Assembly: GCA_002362155.1 (NCBI GenBank)
Contig: DETN01000118.1
Span: 1 to 10,782 of the forward strand
DNA from: Lachnospiraceae bacterium UBA3287
GTDB taxonomy: Bacteria; Bacillota; Clostridia; Lachnospirales; Lachnospiraceae
Length of the DNA: 10,782 bases
Direction of reading: 5' to 3'
Both the position numbers and the translations under genes were made by a program. This document shows, piece after piece, positions 1 to 7,113 of this stretch (position 1 is its first letter; every line of letters begins with the position of its first letter). The notes beneath the pieces were generated by a model, which saw only the letters and a program-made list of their open reading frames with translations, was not told the origin of the DNA and ran no database searches.

Positions 1-1130
1 GCCTGCGCCAGAAGAAGATGAAGGAGGAGGAGATCGCCCGCAAGGTCAAGAAGGTCCTGGACCTGGTAGACCTGGAGGGCTTCGAGAACCGGTCCGTCTC
101 CACTCTGTCCGGCGGCCAGCAGCAGAGGATCGCCATCGCCAGGGCCCTGGTCAACGAGCCCCAGATCCTGCTCCTGGACGAGCCCCTGGGCGCCCTGGAC
201 CTGAAGATGCGCAAGGAAATGCAGCTGGAACTCAAGCAGATGCACGACGACCTGGGCATCACCTTCATCTATGTCACCCATGACCAGGAGGAAGCCCTGA
301 CCATGTCCGACCGCATCGTGGTCATGTCCGAAGGAAAGATGCAGCAGCTGGGCACCCCCGAGGATATCTACAACGAGCCCAGGAACGCCTTCGTGGCCGA
401 CTTCATCGGCGAGTCCAACATCTTCAACGGCATTATGACCGGCCATCTGAAGACCCGTTTCTGCGGCGGCGAGTTCACTTGCGTGGACGACGTGGAGGAA
501 GGCACCCATATCACGGCGGTGGTCCGTCCCGAGGACGTGGAGCTGACCACTCCCGAAAAGGGAACCATCCGGGGCGTTGTCACCTCTGTCATCTTCAAGG
601 GCATGCACTATGAGATCGTCATCGAGTCCGGAAAGAACGAGATGGTGGCCAGGAGCGTCCATGCCGCCAGGCCCGGCGACCAGGTGGGCATCTGCCTGGA
701 GCCCGACTCCATCCACGTCATGATCGCAGAGGACCATACCAACTACTTTACCGCCGATATCAACGAAAGCCACCGTCTGGAGTACAACGGCCACACCCTG
801 GACACCTCCGTTACCAGGATCATCCCCGGCTCCAAGCGCCGGGACGACGGCACCATCATCGACGCCAACGGCGAAGTCATCGATCCCAGAAGGACCAGGA
901 TCGTCATTTCCATCCAGCCCCAGGACATCCGCATGACCGACCAAGTGGACGAAGGCCTGGTGGAGGGCTATATCAGCAACCTGATCTACAAGGGCGACCA
1001 CTACTCCTACGTCATCCATACCGACCTGGAGCAGGATTTCATCGTGGACGACGAATACCTCTGGAACATGGACGACCATGTCGGCCTGATCATGCCCATC
1101 GAAAAGATGAGCTTTGCTCTGAAGAAGTAA
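1..1130 (+). CDS. potA: Spermidine/putrescine ABC transporter ATP-binding protein PotA (5' partial)
   Basis: This is the ATPase that powers polyamine import through PotB/PotC at the cytoplasmic face of the membrane. The frame is open to the left edge (first full codon at 3), so the ATG at 18 is internal. The Walker A and Q-loop part lies outside the window. Visible motifs are the ABC signature LSGGQQQ (105-125), Walker B ILLLDEP (165-185), the D-loop GALDLK just after it, and the H-loop histidine in YVTHDQEE (279-281). The segment FVADFIGESNIFNG, typical of PotA-type ATPases, follows near 390-430. Beyond it are two TOBE-like units, about 519-723 (starts VVRPED) and 906-1128 (starts ISIQPQD), joined by a linker of about 60 residues. 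The tail is therefore longer than in E. coli PotA, which has about 378 residues in total. The gene leads the potABCD operon and potB starts 12 nt after its stop. Family assignment is secure; polyamine specificity is inferred from the motifs and from potBCD. Confidence 0.96.
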   Translation, partial: LRQKKMKEEEIARKVKKVLDLVDLEGFENRSVSTLSGGQQQRIAIARALVNEPQILLLDEPLGALDLKMRKEMQLELKQMHDDLGITFIYVTHDQEEALTMSDRIVVMSEGKMQQLGTPEDIYNEPRNAFVADFIGESNIFNGIMTGHLKTRFCGGEFTCVDDVEEGTHITAVVRPEDVELTTPEKGTIRGVVTSVIFKGMHYEIVIESGKNEMVARSVHAARPGDQVGICLEPDSIHVMIAEDHTNYFTADINESHRLEYNGHTLDTSVTRIIPGSKRRDDGTIIDANGEVIDPRRTRIVISIQPQDIRMTDQVDEGLVEGYISNLIYKGDHYSYVIHTDLEQDFIVDDEYLWNMDDHVGLIMPIEKMSFALKK

Positions 1131-1136
1131 GGAGGA
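1131..1136 (+). promoter_or_regulatory. Ribosome binding site that decides the potB start
   Basis: GGAGGA directly follows the potA stop codon. The in-frame ATG at 1137 adjoins it with no usable spacing, whereas the in-frame GTG at 1143 is 6 nt away. The site therefore favours a GTG start at 1143. Confidence 0.7.
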
Positions 1137-1142
1137 ATGCCT

Positions 1143-1943
1143 GTGACTGCTCTGAGATTTTCCAGAAAAAATCTGGCTCTGCCATACGCCCTCTTTCTTC
1201 TGGTCTTCGTGGCGGCGCCTCTGCTGGTCCTGTTCTACTATGCCTTTACCAACGGGCAGGGACACTTTACCCTGGGCAACCTGACCGGATTCTTTACGGA
1301 TCCCAATACCCTGGGCACCCTCTGCTACAGCTTCGCCATCGCGGCGGTGACCACCCTGGTATGTCTGCTCATCGCCTATCCCACGGCCTATATCCTGGCA
1401 AACAGCCGCTTTAAGCAGAAGTCGGTCCTGGTCATGCTCTTTATCATGCCCATGTGGATCAACTTCTCCCTGCGCATCACGGCCCTCAAGGAGATCCTGA
1501 CCCTGATCGAGGGGAACCTTGCCATGTTTCCCTTCTTCAACGCGGTCATCGGCATGACCTACGATTTCCTGCCCTTTATGATCCTGCCCATCTACACCAC
1601 CCTGTCCAAGATGGACCGGTCCCTGATCGAGGCGGCCAAGGATCTGGGGGCGGACGAAAAGGCGGCTTTTCTGAAGATCACCCTGCCCCTGTCGGTGCCC
1701 GGCATCGTCAGCGGCGTGTCCATGGTCTTCCTGCCGGCCATGACCAACTACGTGGTCCTGGATATGCTCTATAACTCCACTTACATCATGGGCTCTCTGA
1801 TCGGCAGCTACTTCTCGGCCTACAACTGGCACGGCGGCTCCATGATCGCCCTGATCCTGCTGGCCATCATCTGCATCTTCACCCTGCTGACCAGCGGCAT
1901 GGAAGAAGAGGATTCCCGAGCGATGGGAGGTGCAAGACTATGA
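1143..1943 (+). CDS. potB: Spermidine/putrescine ABC transporter permease PotB
   Basis: One of the two membrane subunits of the polyamine importer, which forms the channel together with PotC. The protein has 266 residues from the GTG at 1143, or 268 if the ATG at 1137 is used; the GTG is preferred for its ribosome binding site spacing. I see about six hydrophobic segments. The first follows a basic start (RFSRKN) and runs roughly from residue 11 to 33; the last lies near the C-terminus in MIALILLAIICIF. The cytoplasmic EAA loop that contacts PotA is present as EAAKDLGAD with its glycine (codons 1629-1649), followed by LPLSVPGIVSG. Length and topology match PotB (E. coli about 275 residues). 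It overlaps potC by 4 nt in an ATGA junction, which suggests translational coupling. Transporter class is certain; the substrate is inferred from the operon. Confidence 0.94.
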   Translation: MTALRFSRKNLALPYALFLLVFVAAPLLVLFYYAFTNGQGHFTLGNLTGFFTDPNTLGTLCYSFAIAAVTTLVCLLIAYPTAYILANSRFKQKSVLVMLFIMPMWINFSLRITALKEILTLIEGNLAMFPFFNAVIGMTYDFLPFMILPIYTTLSKMDRSLIEAAKDLGADEKAAFLKITLPLSVPGIVSGVSMVFLPAMTNYVVLDMLYNSTYIMGSLIGSYFSAYNWHGGSMIALILLAIICIFTLLTSGMEEEDSRAMGGARL

Positions 1944-2740
1944 AAAAGACATCTGCGGCAAGCGGCATTTTTATCGGTCTGGTCCTTGTTTTTCTCTATG
2001 CGCCCATACTGATCCTGGCCGTATACAGCTTTACCGGGGCTGCCAATATCGGCGCCATCCGGAGCTTTTCCCTGCATAACTATGTAACGCTGTTCACTAC
2101 CCCCGAACTGAGGGACATGATCCTGGGGACCCTGGCCCTGGCCTTTGGCTCCGCAGCCCTGGCCACCATCCTGGGGACCGTGGGCGCCATCGGCGCCTTC
2201 TATTCCTCCAGGAAGGTAAATTCCGGCATTTCCACCATCAACCAGATCCCGGTCATCAACGCGGACGTAGTGACGGGCTTTTCCATCTGCATCCTCCTGG
2301 TGGTGGTGCTGGGCATCAGCAAGGATACCTACATTCCCCTGGTGGCCGGCCATGTGACACTGTGCGCCCCCTTTGTGTTCCTGTCCGTCACCCCCAAGCT
2401 CAAGCAGATGGATTCCTCCATCTATGAGGCGGCCCTGGACCTGGGAGCCACTCCCTTCACGGCTTTAAAGAGCGTTGTCCTGCCCCAGATCATCTCCGGC
2501 GTCATCTCCGGTTTCTCTCTGGCCATCACGCTCTCCCTGGACGATTACTTTATCGCCACCTATACCAAGCCCGCCACCTTCGATACCATTTCCACCTACG
2601 TGGTCAACGCCACCAAGGGTTCCCAGACCACCATCAAGACAGCCCTCTGGGCCCTGTCCACGGTGATCTTCCTGGTGGTCATCCTGATCGTGGCCGGATC
2701 CAACATCCGTGCATTGAGAGCAGAAGGGAGGGAAGCATGA
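1940..2740 (+). CDS. potC: Spermidine/putrescine ABC transporter permease PotC
   Basis: Second membrane subunit of the polyamine importer, 266 residues. It starts at the ATG of the ATGA overlap with potB, preceded by GGGAGG at 1925-1930 with 9-nt spacing. A short basic start (MKKTS) leads into a hydrophobic segment (GIFIGLVLVFLYAPILIL), and five more hydrophobic stretches follow. The EAA loop reads EAALDLGATPFTALKSVVLP, beginning at codon 2426, and contains the conserved glycine that contacts the ATPase. The segment SLDDYFIATY after the loop is typical of PotC-type permeases. The stop overlaps the first of two possible potD start codons, so potB, potC and potD are probably translated as a coupled unit. 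The PotC rather than PotB identity rests on gene order and on this C-terminal motif. Confidence 0.94.
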   Translation: MKKTSAASGIFIGLVLVFLYAPILILAVYSFTGAANIGAIRSFSLHNYVTLFTTPELRDMILGTLALAFGSAALATILGTVGAIGAFYSSRKVNSGISTINQIPVINADVVTGFSICILLVVVLGISKDTYIPLVAGHVTLCAPFVFLSVTPKLKQMDSSIYEAALDLGATPFTALKSVVLPQIISGVISGFSLAITLSLDDYFIATYTKPATFDTISTYVVNATKGSQTTIKTALWALSTVIFLVVILIVAGSNIRALRAEGREA

Positions 2741-4245
2741 TGAAAAAAAGGACCCTTCCCGTATTTCTTCTGACGGCCGCCCTGGCGGCAGGCGCCCTGT
2801 GGTGCCCTTCCATGCATCTTGAAGCCGCCTCCCATCCCGACGCCGACGTGGTGCTCCGGGTCTGCAACTGGGAGGAATATATCGACCTGGGGGACTGGGA
2901 CGAGGAAGAGACCATCGACCTTGAGAGCGGAGACATCATCGGAGAGAACTCCATGGTGGAGGACTTCGAGGAATGGTACTACGAGACCTACGGCAAAAAG
3001 GTGGCCGTGGAGTATTCCACCTTCGGCACCAACGAGGACCTCTACAACATGCTGACCCTGGGGGATGTGTATGACCTGGTCTGCCCCTCCGAGTACATGT
3101 TCATGAAACTCATGGCCGAAAAGATGGTGGTGCCCCTCTCCGACGGATTCTTCGACGAAGAGGATGAAAACAACTATTATACCAGGGGACTGTCCCCCTA
3201 CATCCGCAGGGTCTTCGACGAATCCGAGATCGGCGGAGAGCCCTGGAGCCGCTACGCGGCGGGCTACATGTGGGGCGTGACCGGCATCGTCTACAATCCC
3301 GAAGTGGTCTCCAGAGAGGACGCTTCCTCCTGGGGCGTACTGAATAACCCCGCCTACAGAAGACAGGTCACCATTAAGGACAACGTGCGCGACTCCTATT
3401 TCGCGGCCGTGGGCGCCATCAAGAAGGACCTGCTGACCAGCGAAGCCTTCAGAGAGGATCCGGACTATCACTTAAAGCTGCAGGATGAGATGAACGACGT
3501 CTCCCCCCGGACCATCGCCGCCGTTCAGGACTGGCTGCAGTCCGTCAAGGACAACGCCTATTCCTTCGAGACCGACTCCGGCAAGGCGGACATGATCACC
3601 GGCAAGGTGGTGGCCAACTACCAGTGGTCGGGCGATGCGGTCTATACCATGGACCAGGCCGACGAAGACGACTATACCCTTAACTTCGCCGTGCCCATGG
3701 AGTCCACCAACATCTATTTCGACGGCTGGGTCATGCTGAAAGCCGGCATCGAACAGGATCCGGCCAAGCAGCAGGCGGCGGAAGCCTTCATCAACTTCTG
3801 CTCCAGGCCCGACAACGTGATCCGGAACATGTATTACATCGGCTATACCTCCGTCATCACCGGCGGCGAAGACGACACCAGAGTCTTCGAATACGCGGAC
3901 TGGTGCTACGGAGCCGAAGAGGACGAGGAAGAGACCCTGGACTATCCCCTGGGCTACTTCTTCGTGGACGACAATGAGAATGAAGACTATATCCTGACCG
4001 TTCCCGCGGAGCAGGCGGACCGTCAGCTGGCGGCCCAGTATCCTGCGGAGGACGTGCTGGAGAGATCCTCCATCATGGTCTATTTCGACGCCTCCGTTTC
4101 CGAATCCATCAACCAGATGTGGATCAACGTCCGCTGCTTCAACATTAAAAAGGTCCCGGTCTGGGCCTGGATCCTGGCGGCGGCAGCTCTTTCGGGCATC
4201 GCGGCCTTCCTCTACAAGAACCGGAAAAGGACCTACAAGCTGTAA
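2737..4245 (+). CDS. potD: Spermidine/putrescine-binding protein PotD, lengthened and membrane-anchored
   Basis: Extracytoplasmic polyamine-binding component of the transporter, 502 residues against about 350 for E. coli PotD. The start is ATG 2737, or ATG 2740 (MKKRT), with AGGGAGGG at 2725-2732 upstream. An N-terminal signal sequence runs to about residue 31 and could be cut after LEAA. It holds one cysteine (LWC), but the context is not a lipobox. Family landmarks are CNWEEY (43-48, matching the NWTEY segment of PotD), CPSEY (116-120), YMWGVTGIVYN (177-187), KDNVRDSYF (214-222) and the tryptophan in YQWSGD (297). Extra acidic stretches lie at about 50-76 and 378-418. Residues 473-493 form a hydrophobic helix followed by KNRKR, consistent with a C-terminal anchor with the tail inside the cell. 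The gene closes the operon before a terminator. Family confident; exact ligand unproven. Confidence 0.92.
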   Translation: MMKKRTLPVFLLTAALAAGALWCPSMHLEAASHPDADVVLRVCNWEEYIDLGDWDEEETIDLESGDIIGENSMVEDFEEWYYETYGKKVAVEYSTFGTNEDLYNMLTLGDVYDLVCPSEYMFMKLMAEKMVVPLSDGFFDEEDENNYYTRGLSPYIRRVFDESEIGGEPWSRYAAGYMWGVTGIVYNPEVVSREDASSWGVLNNPAYRRQVTIKDNVRDSYFAAVGAIKKDLLTSEAFREDPDYHLKLQDEMNDVSPRTIAAVQDWLQSVKDNAYSFETDSGKADMITGKVVANYQWSGDAVYTMDQADEDDYTLNFAVPMESTNIYFDGWVMLKAGIEQDPAKQQAAEAFINFCSRPDNVIRNMYYIGYTSVITGGEDDTRVFEYADWCYGAEEDEEETLDYPLGYFFVDDNENEDYILTVPAEQADRQLAAQYPAEDVLERSSIMVYFDASVSESINQMWINVRCFNIKKVPVWAWILAAAALSGIAAFLYKNRKRTYKL

Positions 4246-4260
4246 AAATCTGTAAGACGT

Positions 4261-4299
4261 AAAAAAATGCCGTCCGGGCAGATCCCGGGCGGCATTTTT
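4261..4299. terminator. Bidirectional intrinsic terminator between potD and the GH32 gene
   Basis: An 11-bp GC-rich stem (4268-4278 with 4284-4294, one G-T wobble) has a 5-nt loop and is extended by A-T pairs on both sides. It ends in five Ts on the + strand, and the run of seven As at 4261-4267 gives a T run on the - strand. It lies 18 nt after the potD stop and 37 nt after the GH32 stop, so it can end transcription from both sides. Confidence 0.93.
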
Positions 4300-4329
4300 G
4301 TCTGCTGTGGAATTGTCTGCTGTGCAGAC
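4298..4329. repeat. 12-bp direct repeat plus small hairpin after the GH32 stop
   Basis: TTGTCTGCTGTG occurs twice, at 4298-4309 and 4313-4324, with a 15-bp period. The second copy also forms part of an inverted repeat, GTCTGC / GCAGAC (4315-4320 and 4324-4329) with a 3-nt loop. This lies between the GH32 stop codon and the bidirectional terminator. It may be a chance tandem duplication. Confidence 0.6.
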
Positions 4330-4335
4330 GGGGAA

Positions 4336-5802
4336 TCAGATCACGAAGTCTTCCTTTACGGCTCTCTCCAGCTTCCAGATCCGCATGGAGGCGTTGGGGG
4401 AAAGCACGAAGCTGTTCTCCTCCGCCGTGGGGAAGATCCTGGAGGAGAAAACGGCGTCCCCGTTGTTGACGAAGATCTCCACCGAGCTGCGGTCGATGTA
4501 GATCCGCAGGTGGGAGAGGCGGTTCTCCAGGGCGTGTTCCCTGATTTCTCCCATCTGGGTGTTGAAGCGCTTTTCCACCCCGGACCGGTCCACGGTAACG
4601 AACTTGTCCTCGTCGTCGTAGTGGATGGAAAGGCCTCCCGATCCGTCCTGACGGGCAAAGAGCTTCAGATCCAGGTCTCCGCCCCTGGAGAGGATCTCCA
4701 CTTCGCAGGCCCTGGGCAGGACCTTCATGGAAGGATCGATCTCCTCGCCCCGCAGGGCCACCAGGTCGGCCAGAGGTTTCTGGACCAGGCGCCGTCCACG
4801 GACGGTCAGTTCCCTGGGCATGGTCAGACATCCCTGCCACTCCTCCTCATCGGTGGGATAGGCGGAATCCGGCAGGCCCATCCAGGCCACCACCACCGCG
4901 TAGTCCCTGTCCTCGATGTTGGCGGCGCATTCGGCTGCATAGGAATCGAAGCCGAAGTCCAGGACATGGAAGTTGCCGGAAGGGGTGAAGGTCAGATGGT
5001 CCCAGTCCATGGTGCCCAGGATATAACCGCTGTGATTGGTATTCTCCCCCCGGCCTGCCAGGTGCAGGTGCTGGGGACAGAAGATGAGTACGTCCCTGCC
5101 GCTGATGCGTTCGATGGAGGGGCACTCCCACATGTCGCCGAAGTTCTCGAAGCCGGGGACTTTGAGTTCGCCCGCGAATTCCCAGCCGTCCAGGAGGTTC
5201 CTGGACTTATAGAGGATCACGCAGCCCCTTTTGTCCTTTGTCTGGGCGCCGATGATGATGTAGTAGGTATCCTGGGCTTCGTTGTAGATGATCTTGGGAT
5301 CTCTCTGATGCTCCGTATAGTCGGGATGGGGCCCGAAGAGGGGCCAGGGGAGCTTGGCCTTCCTGCCGTCGTCATAGAGTTTGACGATGCAGGTATAGGA
5401 CTTCCTGGTCCAGTCGGGATCCCTGTGGTTGCCGGTATAGAAAAGGCAGATCGCGTCCTTCCCCAAAAGGGCGGAGCCGGAATAGGCCCCCTTGTTGTCA
5501 TACTCCGTGTCAGGCTTTATGCAGACGCCCGCATTCTCCCAGTGGATCAGGTCCGTGGATACGGTATGGTACCAGTATTTGAGACCGTGGACCGCACCCC
5601 AGGGACACCACTGATAGAAGAGGTGCCACTTGCCGTTGTGGTGCACGAAGCCGTTGGGATCGTTCAGAAGCCCCGTAACGGGCTGGATATGATAGGTCTG
5701 ACGGTAATCGGTCCCTGTGATCCTTTCATACAGATCCCGGATCTCTTCCGGGTCCTTCAGAACGCGGTAGCGTTCTTCTTTTGTCCATTCCTTTTTTGCC
5801 AT
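4336..5802 (-). CDS. GH32 beta-fructosidase (sucrose-6-phosphate hydrolase type)
   Basis: A glycoside hydrolase family 32 enzyme that cleaves beta-fructosyl bonds in sucrose, sucrose-6-phosphate or short fructans. The protein has 488 residues from ATG 5802; a GGAGG at 5811-5815 sits 8 nt before it. The ATG at 5808 would leave only 2 nt, and a longer frame up to 5958 has no such site. All three catalytic motifs are present: LLNDPNG with nucleophile Asp48, HQRDPK with the transition-state stabiliser Asp168, and WECPS with acid/base Glu226. The five-bladed propeller should cover about 37-330 and the C-terminal beta-sandwich about 350-480. There is no signal peptide, so it acts in the cytoplasm on imported substrate; this and the length of about 490 fit ScrB/SacA-type enzymes. 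No fructokinase, PTS or sugar ABC genes are adjacent, so sucrose versus sucrose-6-phosphate cannot be decided. Confidence 0.95.
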   Translation of the reverse strand: MAKKEWTKEERYRVLKDPEEIRDLYERITGTDYRQTYHIQPVTGLLNDPNGFVHHNGKWHLFYQWCPWGAVHGLKYWYHTVSTDLIHWENAGVCIKPDTEYDNKGAYSGSALLGKDAICLFYTGNHRDPDWTRKSYTCIVKLYDDGRKAKLPWPLFGPHPDYTEHQRDPKIIYNEAQDTYYIIIGAQTKDKRGCVILYKSRNLLDGWEFAGELKVPGFENFGDMWECPSIERISGRDVLIFCPQHLHLAGRGENTNHSGYILGTMDWDHLTFTPSGNFHVLDFGFDSYAAECAANIEDRDYAVVVAWMGLPDSAYPTDEEEWQGCLTMPRELTVRGRRLVQKPLADLVALRGEEIDPSMKVLPRACEVEILSRGGDLDLKLFARQDGSGGLSIHYDDEDKFVTVDRSGVEKRFNTQMGEIREHALENRLSHLRIYIDRSSVEIFVNNGDAVFSSRIFPTAEENSFVLSPNASMRIWKLERAVKEDFVI

Positions 5803-5810
5803 CCGCATAC

Positions 5811-5815
5811 CCTCC
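5811..5815 (-). promoter_or_regulatory. Ribosome binding site that decides the GH32 start
   Basis: GGAGG on the - strand lies 8 nt before ATG 5802 but only 2 nt before the in-frame ATG 5808. It therefore selects the shorter protein beginning MAKKEW. Confidence 0.75.
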
Positions 5816-5929
5816 GTGTGCAGTGAAAAAACAAAATGCGGGAGACGTTCCGGGACAGGCCGGAAGCGTGCCGGGAAAGCCGGGAACGAGGCTCCCCATT
5901 TCGAAAGATGAATGTCCTGTCTGTCTGAT

Positions 5930-5938
5930 ATTTTACCA
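5930..5938 (-). promoter_or_regulatory. Candidate extended -10 promoter of the GH32 gene
   Basis: The - strand reads TGGTAAAAT, which is a TGn extension before a TAAAAT -10 box. No good -35 box stands 17 nt upstream, which extended -10 promoters can tolerate. It would give a leader of about 120 nt before the start at 5802. Inferred from pattern only. Confidence 0.3.
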
Positions 5939-6143
5939 TAGACGGAGACAAAATTCATGGAAAGAGGCGGAGGATCAGGAGAAAGGGGGAATTAACATAA
6001 AAGGAAGAGCAGGAAGAGCCCCCGGGAGTACAATGTATAAGAGCGGAACGGGAGCAGCCCCTCCGCGGACAGGAACGAAAAGAAAGATTATCGTATATCT
6101 TAATTCCGAAACAATAAAAAGAACGAAAAGGAGAATACATCCT

Positions 6144-7040
6144 ATGCATATGAAAAAGAATCTGATTTCCATGGCAGCGGCCGTCATGATCGCAGCATCC
6201 GCCCTTTCCATGCCGGTCCTGGCAGACCAGGAGAAGTACCTGGTCCTGGGCCAGGATCTGAACGATTCGGAAAAGGCCGAGGTCCTTTCCCTTCTGGGCA
6301 TAAAGGACATGGACTCCGTCAACGTATCCTACGTGACCAACCAGATGGAATATGAAGCCCTGGGAGATTACCTCTCCTCCGATATCATCGGAACCAGGGC
6401 CCTTTCCTCCGCCCTGGTGACATCGAAAGGAAAGGGAGACGGCATCAGCGTCACCACAGAGAACATCACCTACTGCACGCCCGAAATGTATCAGAACGCC
6501 CTGATCACCGCCGGCGTGGAGGACGTGGACGTAAAGGTGGCCGGCCCCTTCCGCATCTCCGGTACCGCGGCCCTGGTGGGCATCGCCTCCATCTATGAGG
6601 ACATGGCCCACGTGGACCTGGACGAGGAGCGGGTGGATGCCGCCAACGAAGAGCTGACCGCCACCCAGAGCCTGGGCCAGGAGATCGGCGCCAAGGAAGC
6701 CTCCGAGCTGCTTTCCACCCTCAAGGAGCAGGCGGCCAGACTGGGAAAGAACTATTCCAGGGAAGACATTCAGAAGATGATGGAGGAGTACTGCAGGGAG
6801 CATACCCTGACTCTGACCGATGACCAGAAGGAAATGATCCTGGATCTGATCGACAGGCTCTCCTCCCTGGACATCGACGTGGACTCCCTTCTGGAGCAGG
6901 CCGGCAACATCTATCAGGACCTTAAGGACAACGTGAGCATTACCGACAAGGAGATCACCGTGGACCGGGGCTTCTTTGCGGGCATCCTGGAAAAGATCTC
7001 CGACTTCTTCGACTGGCTCTCCGGCCTTCTGAGGAAGTAA
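6144..7040 (+). CDS. Secreted DUF1002 (YpuA-like) protein of unknown function
   Basis: A 298-residue exported protein of the DUF1002 family, whose B. subtilis member is YpuA; the family has no established biochemical role that I know of. The start at ATG 6144 has AGGAG at 6129-6133 upstream and leads straight into a signal peptide (MKKN, then a hydrophobic core ending MPVLA) with likely cleavage after Ala27. Upstream in-frame starts would bury this signal. The conserved family block runs from about 80 to 150 and includes GTRALSSALVTSKGKGDGIS, NITYCTPEMYQNAL and GPFRISGTAALVGI. The C-terminal half (160-265) is charged and strongly helical. The last 20 residues (FFAGILEKISDFFDWLSGLL) form an amphipathic helix rather than a clear membrane span. 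It stands alone, between divergent GH32 and convergent araC-type genes, so the context gives no function. Confidence 0.88.
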   Translation: MHMKKNLISMAAAVMIAASALSMPVLADQEKYLVLGQDLNDSEKAEVLSLLGIKDMDSVNVSYVTNQMEYEALGDYLSSDIIGTRALSSALVTSKGKGDGISVTTENITYCTPEMYQNALITAGVEDVDVKVAGPFRISGTAALVGIASIYEDMAHVDLDEERVDAANEELTATQSLGQEIGAKEASELLSTLKEQAARLGKNYSREDIQKMMEEYCREHTLTLTDDQKEMILDLIDRLSSLDIDVDSLLEQAGNIYQDLKDNVSITDKEITVDRGFFAGILEKISDFFDWLSGLLRK

Positions 7041-7113
7041 GGAAGGGCTCCGGCCGTAAAAGGCAGTATTCGGACAGAAACAGGTAAAAAACTGAAATAA
7101 GAGTAAAAACATA

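Larger units (their letters stand above)
5803..6143. other. Divergent intergenic region between the GH32 and DUF1002 genes
   Basis: This 341-nt stretch carries the upstream regions of two divergent genes. On the - strand it holds the GH32 ribosome binding site (5811-5815), a short leader hairpin (TTCCGG 5848-5853 / CCGGAA 5860-5865, 6-nt loop) and a candidate extended -10 promoter (5930-5938). On the + strand it holds the DUF1002 ribosome binding site AGGAG at 6129-6133. The + strand from about 5955 to 6135 is purine-rich and its later part (from about 6080) AT-rich. I see no convincing sigma-A promoter for the DUF1002 gene, and no riboswitch or RNA gene. Confidence 0.6.

Noticed and set aside
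2803..2805. Cysteine in the PotD signal region as a possible lipoprotein site.
   Set aside because: The preceding residues are A-L-W, which do not fit a lipobox (normally Gly or Ala just before Cys).
2596..3471. A 291-codon - strand frame opposite potC/potD.
   Set aside because: Antisense shadow rich in Gly/Val/His, with no motif and in conflict with the coupled potBCD operon.
4267..5826. A 519-codon open frame on the + strand opposite the GH32 gene.
   Set aside because: It is antisense to a gene with all GH32 catalytic motifs, has no family resemblance and no supporting ribosome binding site; long antisense frames are expected with this GC-rich codon use.
5899..5906. Perfect palindrome TTTCGAAA in the GH32 leader as a LacI/ScrR-type operator.
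   Set aside because: Only 8 bp with no extended symmetry around it, so chance is likely.
5803..5958. N-terminal extension of the GH32 frame by up to 52 codons.
   Set aside because: It covers the likely promoter and leader, lacks a ribosome binding site, and residues before MAKKEW have no GH32 character.
6029..6041. TACAAT/TATAAG as a -10 box for the DUF1002 gene.
   Set aside because: No reasonable -35 box at 16-18 bp and no correctly placed TGn extension; too weak to call.
5955..7112. A 385-codon - strand frame opposite the DUF1002 gene.
   Set aside because: Low-complexity Gly/Val/His-rich translation typical of an antisense shadow; the + strand has a signal peptide, a ribosome binding site and a family match.
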